64,000 nucleotides of DNA from Pterobdella sp. o SKG-2022 (Eukaryota; Annelida; Clitellata; Hirudinida; Piscicolidae): contig OZ038326.1 of NCBI GenBank assembly GCA_964035795.1, positions 6,003,759 to 6,067,758 of the forward strand, in the 5' to 3' direction. The translations under genes and the position numbers were made by a program. Under the pieces are notes generated by a model that was given only the letters and a program-made list of their open reading frames with translations, did not search any database and was not told the DNA's origin. Below, piece by piece: positions 42,780 to 54,599 of the stretch (positions are counted from its first letter, which is position 1; every line of letters starts with the position of its first letter).

Positions 42780-43950
42780 CTCTTCAGTATGATGTTTTCA
42801 GTCATGCTGACTGACGCTTTTCGCTCTGTTGACATCGGAGTCGACTACAAATTCCGAACTGATGGGAAGCTGTTCAACTTACGTAGGCTTCAGGCAAAAA
42901 CCAAAGTTCAGAAAGACATTGCCCGAGACTTTTTATTTGCTGACGACTGCGCATTGAATACTGGCACACAGTCTAACATGCAGGAAAGCATGAACCGGTT
43001 TGCCAAAGCCTGTGACGACTTTGGCCTGACAATAAGTATCAAGAAAACCGAAGTGATGTACCAGCCTGCTCCTAATGCTCCCTACTCAGAACCAGTTATC
43101 ACAGTCAACGGCGAGAAGCTTACAGTGACAGAAAAATTCATTTATCTTGGCAGCACACTGTCACGGTCTGTCAGTATCGATGAGGAGGTATCCTACAGAA
43201 TCGCTAGAACCAGCTCGGCTTTTGGCAGACTCAAAAAGAAAGTGTGGGATAGAAGAGGGATCAGTCTTAGGACCAAGTTGAAGGTTTATCATGCTGTTGT
43301 CCTTCCTTCATTGCTGTACGCCTGCGAAACATGGACTGTGTACAGTCGTCATGCCAGGCAGTTGAACTCTTTCCACATGCGATGCCTTCGGAAACTGCTT
43401 CACATCAAATGGCAGGACAAAGTGCCCAACACAGAGGTACTCCAAAGAGCCAAAATAGAGAGCGTTCATGCGTTTCTCAAGCGGTCCCAGCTCAGGTTGG
43501 CAGGCCACGTATTCAGAATGCCCGACAAGCGCCTGCCAAGGCGATTGCTTTACGGTGAGCTGAGTGAAGGCAAGCGCTCTCTTGGAGGTCAGAAGAAGCA
43601 ATACAAGAACACACTGAAAGCTTCTCTGAAATTCTGTGGCATTAATTCTGACACCTGGAAAGAAATGGCCCAAGTCCGGCCTACTTGGCGCAGCGCTGTC
43701 TCCACAGGTGTGTCGATCTTTGAGGCGAAGCGTGTGGAAGAGCAAAAGCAGAAACGCCAGCGTCGCAAAATAAAAGCGAGTACTGCTTCTCAGTTTGTTT
43801 CTACTTCAGCATATCCCTGCCCAAAGTGTACAAGGCTTTTCAATGCGAGAATAGGCCTGATCAGCCATCTTCGCACCCACAAAACCCAGGAATAGAAGAA
43901 GATAGAAGTTGTCGTCGTCTTCACCTGCGAAGGACGAACATCATCATTAA
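42780..43950 (+). mobile_element. 5'-truncated non-LTR retrotransposon, RT C-terminal half, still open
   Basis: ORF 42789-43895, 368 aa, no stops. It begins inside the RT domain (LFSMMFSVMLTDAF), has the catalytic FADD at residues 50-53, then FIYLGSTLSRS, LLYACETWTVYSRH and RLAGHVFRMPDKRLPRR. It ends in a C2H2 finger (C344, C347, H360, H364; SHLRTHK), the layout of APE-type non-LTR elements often annotated as CFDP2-like in databases. Endonuclease and N-terminal RT are missing, so the copy cannot move by itself. The GC content is far above the surroundings, which suggests recent insertion. A 3' UTR-like stretch with GAAGGACGAACATCATCATT follows. Confidence 0.88.
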
Positions 43951-44177
43951 CTTCATCACGTACCTCATCTTAGTGTTTAAAACAACCTAAGTACGGATTT
44001 TAAAAAGTTTTAGTGCTTTCAATTAAATAATTAACCTTTTGTCTGAGGAATCAATTTTAATGAGTTCTATAATTTTTTGCTCCCCTCCATACTTTCAATG
44101 AATTATTTGCATTTATTTATTTATTTCTCAAAAATCATAGCCATTAGATGACTTTTTTGAAAAACAACCTTCCGACT

Positions 44178-44250
44178 GGGGAACTAGCTCAGATGGTAGA
44201 GCGCTCGCATAGCATGCGAGAGGTACGGGGATCGATGCCCCGGTTCTCTA
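44178..44250 (+). tRNA. tRNA-Ala (AGC)
   Basis: 73 nt that fold as a full cloverleaf: acceptor GGGGAAC/GTTCTCT (two G-U pairs), D arm GCTC-AGATGGTA-GAGC, anticodon stem CTCGC/GCGAG with loop ATAGCAT (AGC at 44211-44213, U33 present), and T arm CGGGG-ATCGATG-CCCCG. A 3' CCA is not encoded, as normal in eukaryotes. The weak acceptor pairs and the nearby retroelements leave open that it is a pseudo-tRNA or SINE head. Confidence 0.75.
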
Positions 44251-44599
44251 TAGATGCTTTCTTAATAAAACCTTCCAATTATGTTTTTCTAAGAACTTTT
44301 CACGGCTAATAACTTAAATGATGAACAAATTTTTAAAATAAAAACTGTTGCAGAACTGTAAAAGAATTTTCATAAAACTAAAGCACTCTAAATACTTAAT
44401 AATGTTAGTTTTATCATGAGTAGCTTCATAAAGTTTAGAATATACCAAAGTATTTACGCCCTTATTTTATATATGCAGTGCTCTACAAGAAAAATAACAC
44501 AACATAAATATAAATGTTTAAATGAGTGGTTCAATGGAATGGTAAAATGAAGGTGGAAATGAAGCATCGCTGGAGATGTGGGTAAAACTGGAGGGTGTG

Positions 44600-45335
44600 C
44601 TAGTGGTAGGAAGTTGAAGATTATAAAACTAATTATATTGACAACAGAATTGTGTGGTTGGCCGAAACAAGTAAAGATGAATAAATTTAAATTGAAAAAG
44701 TGCAAAAATTGATCTTGCAAAAGATGTTAGGTATAAAAAAATTGACGACTTCTTTGGTCATTGTTGAGGTGTGGGTCTAAAAAGAAGAGATGCAATTAAG
44801 TTTAAGAAATTTTGTTGCTGTATTACTGTGTTACATTGTAAAATTAGTTGAAAATAAACATGTGAAAATTTATAAGACGATTGGGTGTATTAAAACTAAA
44901 TAAATGAGTGAAGAAGGTTGATGAAATAATGAGAAAATGGATGGAAAAATGTTTAAAAAACATAAAAATATAAAAAATGAAAAAAAACTCCAAAAATGAG
45001 ATGTATAAAAGAGGATGATATTGTAAGAGATTGGACGAATGAAAGAAACAGAGATGTTGAAGGTTGTAAGGCTGAACCCGGATAATAATAAAACGATAAA
45101 AGAATAAAAATAGGAAATGCCCTATTTGCAATAAAAAAGATACACCAGAAGACATATTCGAATGCAAAAAAACGCAAGAAACAAGAGATATTTTAAACTT
45201 AATAACAAAAATATATGAGATGTAGCTAAAATGGAAGAAGCAAAAGTGTGTATTGAAAAAGATTGAAAACCAAAAAAGATTTGATCAAATGAAGAATTTT
45301 CTAGCTAAAATAAGTGTACCTTAGTAGTAGTCGTG
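44600..45335 (+). mobile_element. Degenerate non-LTR retrotransposon fossil
   Basis: Broken frames on the plus strand resemble the post-RT region of a non-LTR element: EKVQKLILQKMLGIKK-like text, RRDAIKFKKF, and near the end KCPICNKKDTPEDIFEC, a zinc-knuckle-like CxxC ... C motif seen at the 3' end of such ORFs. Many stops and an A/T drift indicate an old copy. Confidence 0.45.
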
Positions 45336-45522
45336 CTTATACAGTTTCAATCTTTTAGAGACAACTCAATGCACTTATGAACAATATTCAACAATTTTTA
45401 ACGTGGATTTATGAGATAGCTTTATGGCATTAATTAATACTAAAATTTTCTGCTTTACCGACGTTAAAATTGTTGAATATAGTTATTTTAATATCCATAC
45501 TATAATTTTAATAAAAAAATTG

Positions 45523-45564
45523 TATATATATATATATATATATATTTTAGAAATTAACTGTAAA

Positions 45565-45632
<68 letters not shown>

Positions 45633-45647
45633 TTAACTGTAAAATAA

Positions 45648-45689
<42 letters not shown>

Positions 45690-45749
45690 TTATTTTACAG
45701 TTAATTTCTAAAATATAAAATTATTAAATTAATATGTTATATATATATA

Positions 45750-45786
<37 letters not shown>

Positions 45787-45991
45787 NNNNNNNNNNNNNN
45801 NNNNNNNNNNNNNNNNNNNNNNNNNNNNNNNNNNNNNNNNNNNNNNNNNNNNNNNNNNNNNNNNNNNNNNNNNNNNNNNNNNNNNNNNNNNNNNNNNNNN
45901 NNNNNNNNNNNNNNNNNNNNNNNNNNNNNNNNNNNNNNNNNNNNNNNNNNNNNNNNNNNNNNNNNNNNNNNNNNNNNNNNNNNNNNATATA

Positions 45992-46064
<73 letters not shown>

Positions 46065-46074
46065 ACATATTAAT
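45523..46074. repeat. AT-dinucleotide palindromic region with assembly gap
   Basis: (TA)n arrays broken by copies of TTAGAAATTAACTGTAAAAT: forward at 45547 and 45626, inverted at 45688, forward again at 46091. The sequences on the two sides of the gap are exact reverse complements of each other over about 55 bases. Confidence 0.9.
45787..45986. other. Assembly gap, 200 N
   Basis: A run of exactly 200 N, probably a fixed-size placeholder, so distances across it are not real. Confidence 0.99.
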
Positions 46075-47374
46075 TTAATAATTTTATATTTTAGAAATTA
46101 ACTGTAAAATAAATATATAGAGTTTACTCAATATTATTAAGATTATTATTTACTTAGTTGCTTATGGAAATTAGTTGGTCTGCACCATTTACATGGTCTT
46201 GCAAGAACCTGTGACATGACTGCGTATGAAACGAATCTTCAATCAAATTCATCCTTCACTTCACATCCACTTTTTTTAATATCTTGTATTACATTTTTCA
46301 TTTCTCTCGTATGTTTAAATTAAAAAATTTGCATTTTTTCTTCTATTTTTATTTTTTTTTTTTCAGTATTTTGTAATTTTGACATTTTTCATTATTTTCC
46401 ATTAAACTTTTCGATATTTTCTAATTTAAATTTTTCATCAAAACGTTAGTTTCAAAGATTAAAAATCAAACGAGTACATCTTTGAGAAATATTTTAAACA
46501 AAATAGCACTTACAGCTTGAGTTGATGCTTCTCCTGTTAAGATATATTTTTAAAAAAGTGAATTTTGTATAGTTCTATTAAATTTTTTCAAAAATAAAAA
46601 TAAATTTTAGTAATTTAAAAAATAAATCGCTCTTTTTATGAAACTCAATGGCTTAATATTCAACTAAAAACCTTTATATTAAAGTGAATGCATCTATATT
46701 CAAAACACACGAAGCTTCTAAAACCTAATAATTGCTATGCCGAATTAAAACGATTGAAGGTTTAGTTAATTTGTATTCAACTCCTCAATTAAGAACAAGC
46801 ATAAAACCGTTTGTTACTCCAATAAATCTAACGCTTCAGTAGCTTTCCCGGGATTTATAATCATCTTTTATTGACCAATAAGCAGTTTCATCAATACAAG
46901 GACCCAAGGCTTCTTCACACTTGATAATCTTTCGGCACAAATTTTCATACACGGCATGTGTTTTGCTTGATAATTCTAGTCTTATGTCATCAATAAAACC
47001 TTTCGGACGGTTTTAATATGAAATTATAGAAACTTTCATTATAGTTTTAGAATATTTTTTTGATAAATAGAATAAAGAAGTTTTTTGATTTACAGTTCAA
47101 GTATATTTTGTCTTCTAATTGATTCTTTCGAAGAATTAATTTTAACTTTTTTTTGTTAAAAGTTTTAGTTTTTTGAAATTATTTAAGAAAAAAAAACTCA
47201 AACAAAAATTATAATTTCTTAAAACATACTTCTTGATTTATGAGAAAGTTCTTGAAAAAACATGTAAACACTTTTTGTTCGATTGAAACTTTCGATAAGT
47301 TCAATTTTATCATAATTCATTAGTCAAAAAAAAAAATATATATATGAGAACAATAAAGGTTTGAAGCGATAAAA

Positions 47375-47480
47375 TGCTGATGAACGGCTACTACACTTGG
47401 AATGGTGATGGTAACAATTTGAAAATCTCAACGATGACAACCATCATTCCAACCGTGTATCCTCTTTGGCCCCTGTTTAG
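47375..47480 (+). promoter_or_regulatory. GC-richer island upstream of the SPR-like gene
   Basis: About 100 bases that are clearly less A/T-rich than the surroundings, 350-450 bases before the receptor ATG, containing an imperfect inverted repeat (GGAATGGTGATGG ... CCATCATTCC). It could be 5' UTR, a promoter element or a repeat remnant. No TATA box can be singled out. Confidence 0.3.
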
Positions 47481-47823
47481 CATTTAAAAACCCAATAAAA
47501 AACGAAATTTTTTTTTAACAACTAAAATTTAAATAACAATTATTATTTTGAATTCTCGTTTCGAAGAAATAGAAATTTTTCCATTGAACTTTATTTTTAA
47601 ATACAAACTTAATTCTAAAAAATACTATTGTGGTGCTTTTAGTCTGGAACAAAAAACGAACGGTCGTAATTATTCTGAAAACCGAAAATTTGAAAATGAA
47701 AATTTTGGTTTGGAAAAAAGAGGGAATTAAAATAATATTTTTTCAATATGACGTTATATTTATGGTAGTTTCTATGAAATTAATTGAAGTCAAAAATCTT
47801 TCATCAGACCGTCACAAAAAAGG

Positions 47824-49003
47824 ATGAAGAGCTTGAAGTTATTGATGAAGATATCAATGGTGTTGTTGGTGACGCAGGGTGTTCTGGAAGGTTTTTTATT
47901 TCGCAGGTCAACAGCACTGCCTTTCGTTCAAGAAGCTATCATCAAATGCAAACAAGCTTCAGAGAAGTTTTCAAAAATTCGAAAAACAAAAAGTCTTTAT
48001 AAAGACGTACGTAATGAAAAAAATGCGTGGTTTATTGGTGATCCTAGTGACAAAAACATCAAACTTCACAAAAAGTATCTTGAGGATAAAATAACATTTG
48101 CCAATACATCTGATGAAAGTATTAAAAAAGTGTATAAATCCATAAAAGTTGATTGTCTCTGTTCAAAACTATTGGTTTCTTCGAGAACGAAAAAACACTT
48201 TTTACGAAAACTCTACTCTGTGAAACTTGGAACAAATATGAATGAATGCAAAATTTTAAACATGGGATTTCCAAGAAAAAGGAGGTATGAGTTTAAGATT
48301 ATCGCTAGAAAAAAACATAAGGCAAGTTTGCAAAATAGAAAAAAAATCAACTTCATTTGTGATTTCTTGAAAAACGTTAAAAATCTAGAAAAGAGAAACA
48401 GATCGAAATTATTTTTTCTTGTTGGAAGTTGCTTCAAAAAAACACCACTTGTAACACTGTCCATGAAAAAATGTGGCTCAACCGATACTATTGATTTTTT
48501 GACATTCAAAAAATTTCTAAAGAAAACGATCGAAGCTTCAAGGAATTCAAACTCAACAATGAACAGCACGTATCGACATAGGAGGACTCTGAAGAATGAA
48601 AACAAGCAAGAAAGCAAAACACCATTCTTAGATGAAACACTCTCAACTAAAAGCTTACCCCAAACCAACACATCCCATGTTGGCATCTCCACCAACATCT
48701 CTATGAAAGTTTTGTTGCTTCCCAAAGTATCTCCCAGTGTACTGATCTTCAACTCCATAATCAACCCGTCAATCACTCTTCTCACCCTCATCACTAACTT
48801 AATGGTGTGTGTGGTACTGCTAAAGAAGAACATGATAAATGCCACCAATGCCGTCCTCGTCAGCATCGCAATATCTGACACTCTCACGGGGCTTCTCCCT
48901 TTACCCATCTATGTCTATTTCTACTCGTTAGAAAACTACAAAGATTATGTCCCATTCCAGGCTTGTTATATCTACGAGACACTCATGTCGACATTGCCAA
49001 CAG
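47824..49003 (+). CDS. SPR: SPR-like exon 1 (long ectodomain, TM1-TM2)
   Basis: 393 codons plus one base. The donor is CCAACAG|GTACTT. It encodes the putative signal peptide, the long basic N-terminal region, TM1 (NPSITLLTLITNLMVCVVLL), TM2 (TNAVLVSIAISDTLTGLLPL) and the conserved TM3 cysteine. An open frame of this length is very unlikely by chance at this base composition. Confidence 0.88.
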
Positions 49004-52000
49004 GTACTTAATATCTAAAGCTTTTAAGCCATAATGGGTAATAAAATTAGACACAGCGCTTCATGAGTTTATTACTGTTGGCGCTTATAATGGAAAATCG
49101 AAAGTAATAAAACTGTAAGCTATTGTGTTTAATTTCATTATATTGCTTGTGGGTTTATTAATATGAACGATGGAGAAATGAAGCATTTAAGTTTTTCAAA
49201 TACAAGTGGTAATTTTTTGAAAAATCGTTAAATTTCGCACTTTAAAATAACTTTTCAAAGCTTTCTCTAATCACCAGCTTTTCTCCATCGTTTTTCACAA
49301 ATTATTTTTTTTGTAACTGATTTGGTTACACTTCAGTTTTCTTTTGAATATGTCATAGTATTTAAGTTTTGACTATCAAAATCGTTTTTAGAGCACTAAT
49401 AAAAAAAAAAAGTGGAAACTCTGGATAGCTTATTGAAAAAATAAATGCTTTGAAAAAATTGTTGAGAAATATTTGAAAATGAAAAGTTTATGACAAATAA
49501 AATTAACTGTTTCAATGAGACTTTCATTCACCAATATTTTAGTGAAGGGTTTTGAAATTAAATCAAATTAAAATTTTGAGATAACAATAAAAAAAATCAA
49601 ACTCTTAAAAATAAGTTTTTCCAAATAATCTGAACTTTTAGGTTATCTGAATTGTTTCTTATAATTTCTTCCTTAATTAAATTTCAGTTTTCCACACATC
49701 GTCAATCTGGCTCACAGTGGTCTTATCTCTGCAGAGGTATGTACATGTCTTCATGGGTATTTTGTGTGCGTGTCATTAGAGGTAGTTTGTGTGCGTGTCA
49801 TTAGGGGTAGTTTGTGTAACAAAGTTGTGAGGATGTGTACCGTGTTAAGGTGGATGGATATAGTTCAATGAGGTGGGTGGATATCCTTTAATGAGATTTG
49901 TGGATATTCTTTAATGAGATGAGTGGATACTTTTTAATGAGGAGTATGGGGATTATTCAATGGGGCAGATGGAGGTTATTTTATAATTATATTTATCATT
50001 GGGTCTGTGATACCCATAAATTTAATTATTTGTGTTTTTAGGAGAAATAATTCATTCAAATTATATTTTTCTAGTTCAGTTAAGTAGTTTTAACGAGGGT
50101 TATAAAATTGCCCTTATTCAACAGCTTAATCTTATTTGAAGATTGTGTGCATTTGGGTAGCGAGTTTCGGTTGGGTTAAAGTAGGCTATAACACTTTATT
50201 TGTATGTTTTTACTATACTAGCTTATGTATTCTTCAATAACTTCATAACTCAAATAAGTAAAACAAGAAAACATATTTTTTTCCTAATCATAAAAAACTG
50301 AAGAAAAATGTTGAAAAATTTATTCAAGTAGAGCTAAGCTACTGAGGCATGAAATCCAGCCTTTTTTATTTAATATAGATTGGCAATGGCTTAATTTTAA
50401 AACTCAATTATTTGTTGAAAAGTTACAATATTATTCGCTTTTATTAAACTTTTTGAATCTGGGCAAAACTCATTAGAGTAGAGTTCCATGTGATGAATTC
50501 AAAAGTGAGAATCTTGTCAACCGTTCATAGAAAAACTAATCTATGAATAAAAACATGGAACTGACTGTTCTAAACGAATATTATTTTTTCTATATTAAGT
50601 TGCCTACCCTGTCTCAGTCTCCTAATACAACAGCAACAAATTTTTGGTTTTGTTTTACAGTGTCTATCACTACTTTAATGTTTTGTTTCTTGCTGTTCAA
50701 GACTTAAGGTTAGCATTAGATAAATACAATTGTGTTTAAAATATTTTTATTCAGTTAAAATGGTCAATGAAGCTTAATTAAATTGCAAAAGGCTTTTAAT
50801 TAAAGAGATATTCAGCACTAAAATGGAGTTTTTTTCTGTTGAAAGGTTTAGATAGCTTGAAAGCTTCAATTTTCAGGTTTAAATAATGGCGAATCATGTG
50901 GCAGCTAAATAACGAGAACATACTATTCATCTCAAACTGAGTTATTTTCTAAGACTTGATTTCACAAAAGTCCTTTGAAAACAAGAGAAGTTTAATTCAA
51001 ACAACTAGAAGTGTTTTTTTGCATAATCTCATTAAGTGGTACATAAATAAAAAAGAAAGTTTTGATAGAGATTTTTAACTAAATTATGAAATAATTAAAT
51101 AAAAAATGATATACTGATCTTTTTCTACAATTTCATTTAATTTTCTTAATATTGATATCATTTTTCTTTCCATTTATTTATTTTTTTCTAATTTTCATGA
51201 CTATTAAATTTTTTAATAGTTCCAATTATGTTATAATTAAGTCCCCATTCAATTCAATTTTTTCCATTTTTTTCATGACAATTCTTCATAGCCAATTACT
51301 TCACGTACCACAAGACAAACAGGTCAACAATTTTTCATTATTTGCATTAATCTCTCAGGTATCTATTCGTTTGTCACAACCAAATAGCAAAAAGAGTCTG
51401 CTCGATGAAAAACTGTCTCCAAGCTATCATATCTATCTTTTTCTTAGCTTTGCTCATGCATGCTTTGAGGTTAGTTATTGTGATTTGGGGGTTAGAGTGG
51501 GTGGGTGGGTAAGTTTTTGGTTCATGATTGGGATAAACAAATGGGCTTTCTGAAGTTATGAGTAGTGTGGTTTGAGTGGTAAAGTGAAAAAGTGAGATGG
51601 TATGTGGTGTATGAAGAGGTAGAGGCGTAGGTGTGTTTGTAAAGATTCATGAATGTTTGGAGATAAGTATGAATTTTTTTTTCAAATCAATGCTTTAAGT
51701 GGTTCAGCAATCTGAATATTAATGATAGTCGTTGCCTTCTGTGAAGGTTAAACTCCGAGAATTACTCGCAGAAATAAATTTACTTATATCATTTAAGATG
51801 AAAGTCAAAAAATTAATTTTATTTTTAAAATAAATTGTTGGAGTTTTTTCATAATAAGGCCGTTGGTTGTATTACTACAGAAAAAATAAAGAAAATTTTT
51901 TTTTGATGTTTCATCCATATTTCTATAATTCATTTATATACTAGTTGATTTAAAACACAAAGAACCCACTCTGTCAAAAAAATCAGTAGAAATATTGATC

Positions 52001-54498
52001 ATTTTATCAAAAATACAAGAATATTGTACATTGAATCAAATGGAAAATTTTCAATTGTAGGAATTTTTGGTGTATTCAAAAATTATACCACAATTTTTAG
52101 AATCTTCATGATTTAGCTAGCTTGATGTTTCATTTCAGTTTCAGTGTTTTTGAAGCATCTTCTTCGTCAACATTACCAGGATTCAATAGAAAACAACAAT
52201 AAATCATGCATTTTCATTATGTTTATAGCACAAACAAATGTCTCAGAACAATTATAGGAATCGAAACCACTCAACTTTCTACTATCTGCACGATTTATTT
52301 TCTAATTTTCAATTAAAAGAACACAGAATCGTATTATATTTTTCTATAAAGTATTAATGAATAAGATTTTTTCTATTCCCTTTCTTGCTCATAATAACGT
52401 GAAAATATTTGGTTTTCATTTTGATTAAAACCGCTGTTCTTGGTGCATTTTATAGACGATATGTAATTAAAAATCTCTGCTTTAGAAATCTTATAGCATC
52501 GTTTTTTGCCAAAAGCATTGAAAGTTAAAATTTCAAAAAGCTTTCGGTAATTAAATTTGTAATCTTTTATCTTTTTGTTACGCGTATTTTAGTTGTTGAG
52601 CAGACACAGATAATTTGCGGGTGAAGAAGTGGAACTAAAAATCAAACAGTCATAAGGGCCCATTTGAGTTTCAAATTTTTTAATATAATTAGTAAAATTC
52701 ATCTGAAATAGTTTCAACAATAATATAAATGAATATGAGATTTGACATCAAGCCGTTTTATGGAGAACAGCTCTTTTGAGACCTCTTCTTGCATCGGGTC
52801 AACACCGAAGTATTGAGGTTTCTACCTTTGCAAACAGCAAAGCTCTGTTTTTGATTTTAGAACTTGTTTATTTTGAGATAGCTTCTATAACTGTTTTTTC
52901 TTTTAAATGAAAAGTTACTAGAGCTGATTTTCAAAATAGATCAGAAGATTTTCTCATATAAAATCAGTACAAAGATTAATACAAATAAAAATATTATTAG
53001 TAAAATTTTTTGGCTATAAGTTGTTTTCTCATTGATGTTTCCTTTTGAGAAACTCACTACATTTGTTTTGAGTTTTTAATAGTTTTTTTCTAATCTTATA
53101 CGAAGAAACTCTGAAGCGAATTAATAACAAATTGATTTTTTCAAGTTTAGTTGAACTCATTCAGAAAAACAAAAATAATATTTACACCAGTGTTATCAAC
53201 GTGGTTTTGAAGAATTAATAGTCTTGTAGCACTGTTTCAAGCAATTGCATTTAAAACATTTGAAGGCACGCACACAAATAAACTATTTCATTGAGAGCAT
53301 TATAACTGTATTGAAAAAAATAAAAAATTAAGGGATTGAAGAGATGAACGCAATGTTTTAAATAGTTTGTTGACAATACTTTTTTAGTCAAAAATCAATA
53401 TCAAATCAAAATGTGTAACTCAAGAAGTTTTTGAGATCACCAAAATTCCGAGTTAATCTCTATAGTATTATAGTTTAACACATAGACATTCAGAGTGGTT
53501 GAAACATTAATCTCAAGGCTTGAGACATTACTATGATGAAAAATGATTTTTTAAAAACTTTTTCAAACAAAACCCTTATAAAAAATGTATGCATTTTTCG
53601 AAAAATGTTTGGAAACTTTCAAACACTTAGTTTTAGAGTTATTTTCAAAACTCATTTTAAGCTTCTAAGTTTTTTCTTGTTATATTTTTTTGAAAAATGT
53701 TATTAAATACTCGAAGTGAAATTCATAATATATATCAAAAGTAATGTTGTTTTAAAGTCCATCAAAAACCATTTTTTTATGAAGTTTAATTCGTTTTAAA
53801 CTTTCGCCACCACAAACCAACCTCACCTCCCCACTACTTCTAAAGCTTTTCACCATCAATATATATTTTTACCTTCACCACCACACCTCTTTTCCACCAC
53901 CATACCTACTCTCATAAACACCATTCCAAGATTTTTTGAAAGTGACTACAAAAGAGTTGAAGTAGCTTCATTAGTACAACCCAACACCACCATAACTTCT
54001 TGCAAGATTGAACTCAAAGAGATATTGGAACAGAATGAGTCTCTTATCTACACATCATACTGGGTCAGCAGAGTAGTCCTGGTTCATCTGATCCCATGTA
54101 GTCTTCTTATCATACTCAACAGTCTTCTTCTCACAGCAATGAAGGCAGCCACAAGAAGAAGAGAACAATTGTTTAAACAAAACAGAAGAACAGAATCGAA
54201 GCGTTTAGCAGAGTCGAACGTAGCTACCCTGATGTTGGTCATAGTGGTGGGAGTTTTTCTTGCTGTAGAATGCCCTCTAGCTCTTCTTCTTGTTATCTAC
54301 CTCTATGATAATATCTCCTGTAACAACCTCATCAGCCCAGACTCAAGAGAGTTTGCCACCTTTATCATCAACTTCTTCATCCTTCTTAGCTACCCATTCA
54401 ACTTCTTCATCTACTGCACCATGAGTCGGCAGTTCAGGTTTCATTTGTTTTTGCCATTTCGAAATTTTGATACAGTACTAAATAATAGGATGTGTTAA
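47824..54498 (+). CDS. SPR: Sex peptide receptor/myoinhibitory peptide receptor-like GPCR, 4 coding exons
   Basis: Class A peptide GPCR. Exons are 47824-49003, 49688-49736, 51359-51469 and 53931-54498; introns are GT-AG with consistent phases, giving 1908 nt and 635 aa. A hydrophobic N-terminus (about 5-25) looks like a signal peptide. Residues 35-300 are a Lys-rich region with seven Cys and several N-glycosylation sequons (near N94, N243, N247, N282, N291). TM1 is about 308-333 and TM2 344-366, with C381 at the top of TM3. LQRY (408-411) stands in place of DRY, as in the SPR/MIP receptor family. TM4 is about 428-446, ECL2 has C471, and TM5 contains VHLIPC. TM6 has VECPLA, and TM7 has SYPFNFFIYCTMSRQF. 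The family couples neuropeptides (MIPs; sex peptide in flies) to Gi/o. The ATG is the first of the open frame; upstream exons cannot be excluded. The region from TM1 onward is confident; the length of the N-terminal region is the odd part. Confidence 0.9.
49688..49736 (+). CDS. SPR: SPR-like exon 2 (49-nt mini-exon in TM3)
   Basis: The acceptor TTAAATTTCAG is followed by 49 nt and the donor AG|GTATGT. It encodes VFHTSSIWLTVVLSLQ, the heart of TM3, with split codons at both ends (phase 1 in, phase 2 out). It matches the HTISVWLTLALAVQR region of insect SPR. Confidence 0.88.
51359..51469 (+). CDS. SPR: SPR-like exon 3 (ICL2-TM4)
   Basis: The acceptor TAATCTCTCAG is followed by G TAT CTA TTC GTT TGT CAC; with the previous exon this gives QRYLFVCHNQIAKR. 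TM4 is AIISIFLLALLMHAL. The donor is AG|GTTAGT. A longer 133-codon frame over the same stretch is out of phase and not used. Confidence 0.87.
53931..54498 (+). CDS. SPR: SPR-like exon 4 (ECL2-TM7 and C-tail)
   Basis: The acceptor ATTCCAAG is followed by A TTT TTT GAA, so the junction reads MHALRFFESDY as expected for the family. It includes the ECL2 cysteine, TM5, a basic ICL3 (TRRREQLFKQNRRTESKRL), TM6, TM7 and a short cytoplasmic tail of about 20 residues ending at TAA. The short tail is notable; the insect tail is longer. Confidence 0.9.
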
Positions 54499-54571
54499 TC
54501 TCAATGTTTAATATCATAGATATAGCATAAGCGGTGAAGAAGATGCATATGAATATGATGGATATTTATGA

Positions 54572-54577
54572 AATAAA
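54572..54577 (+). promoter_or_regulatory. polyadenylation signal of the SPR-like gene
   Basis: AATAAA about 75 bases after the stop codon. Position is the only support in this A/T-rich DNA. Confidence 0.45.
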
Positions 54578-54599
54578 TTATATATTAAATTGAATTTTA

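Noticed and set aside
43308..43745. 145-codon minus-strand frame
   Set aside because: Antisense shadow of the reverse-transcriptase ORF.
44844..45177. Phe-rich minus-strand frames of 74-107 codons
   Set aside because: Antisense of an A-rich decayed retroelement; composition explains the open frames.
48213..48908. 231-codon minus-strand frame
   Set aside because: Antisense shadow of SPR-like exon 1.
51152..51553. 133-codon plus-strand frame over SPR-like exon 3
   Set aside because: It is in a different phase from the receptor; the receptor frame joins cleanly to its neighbours and matches the family.
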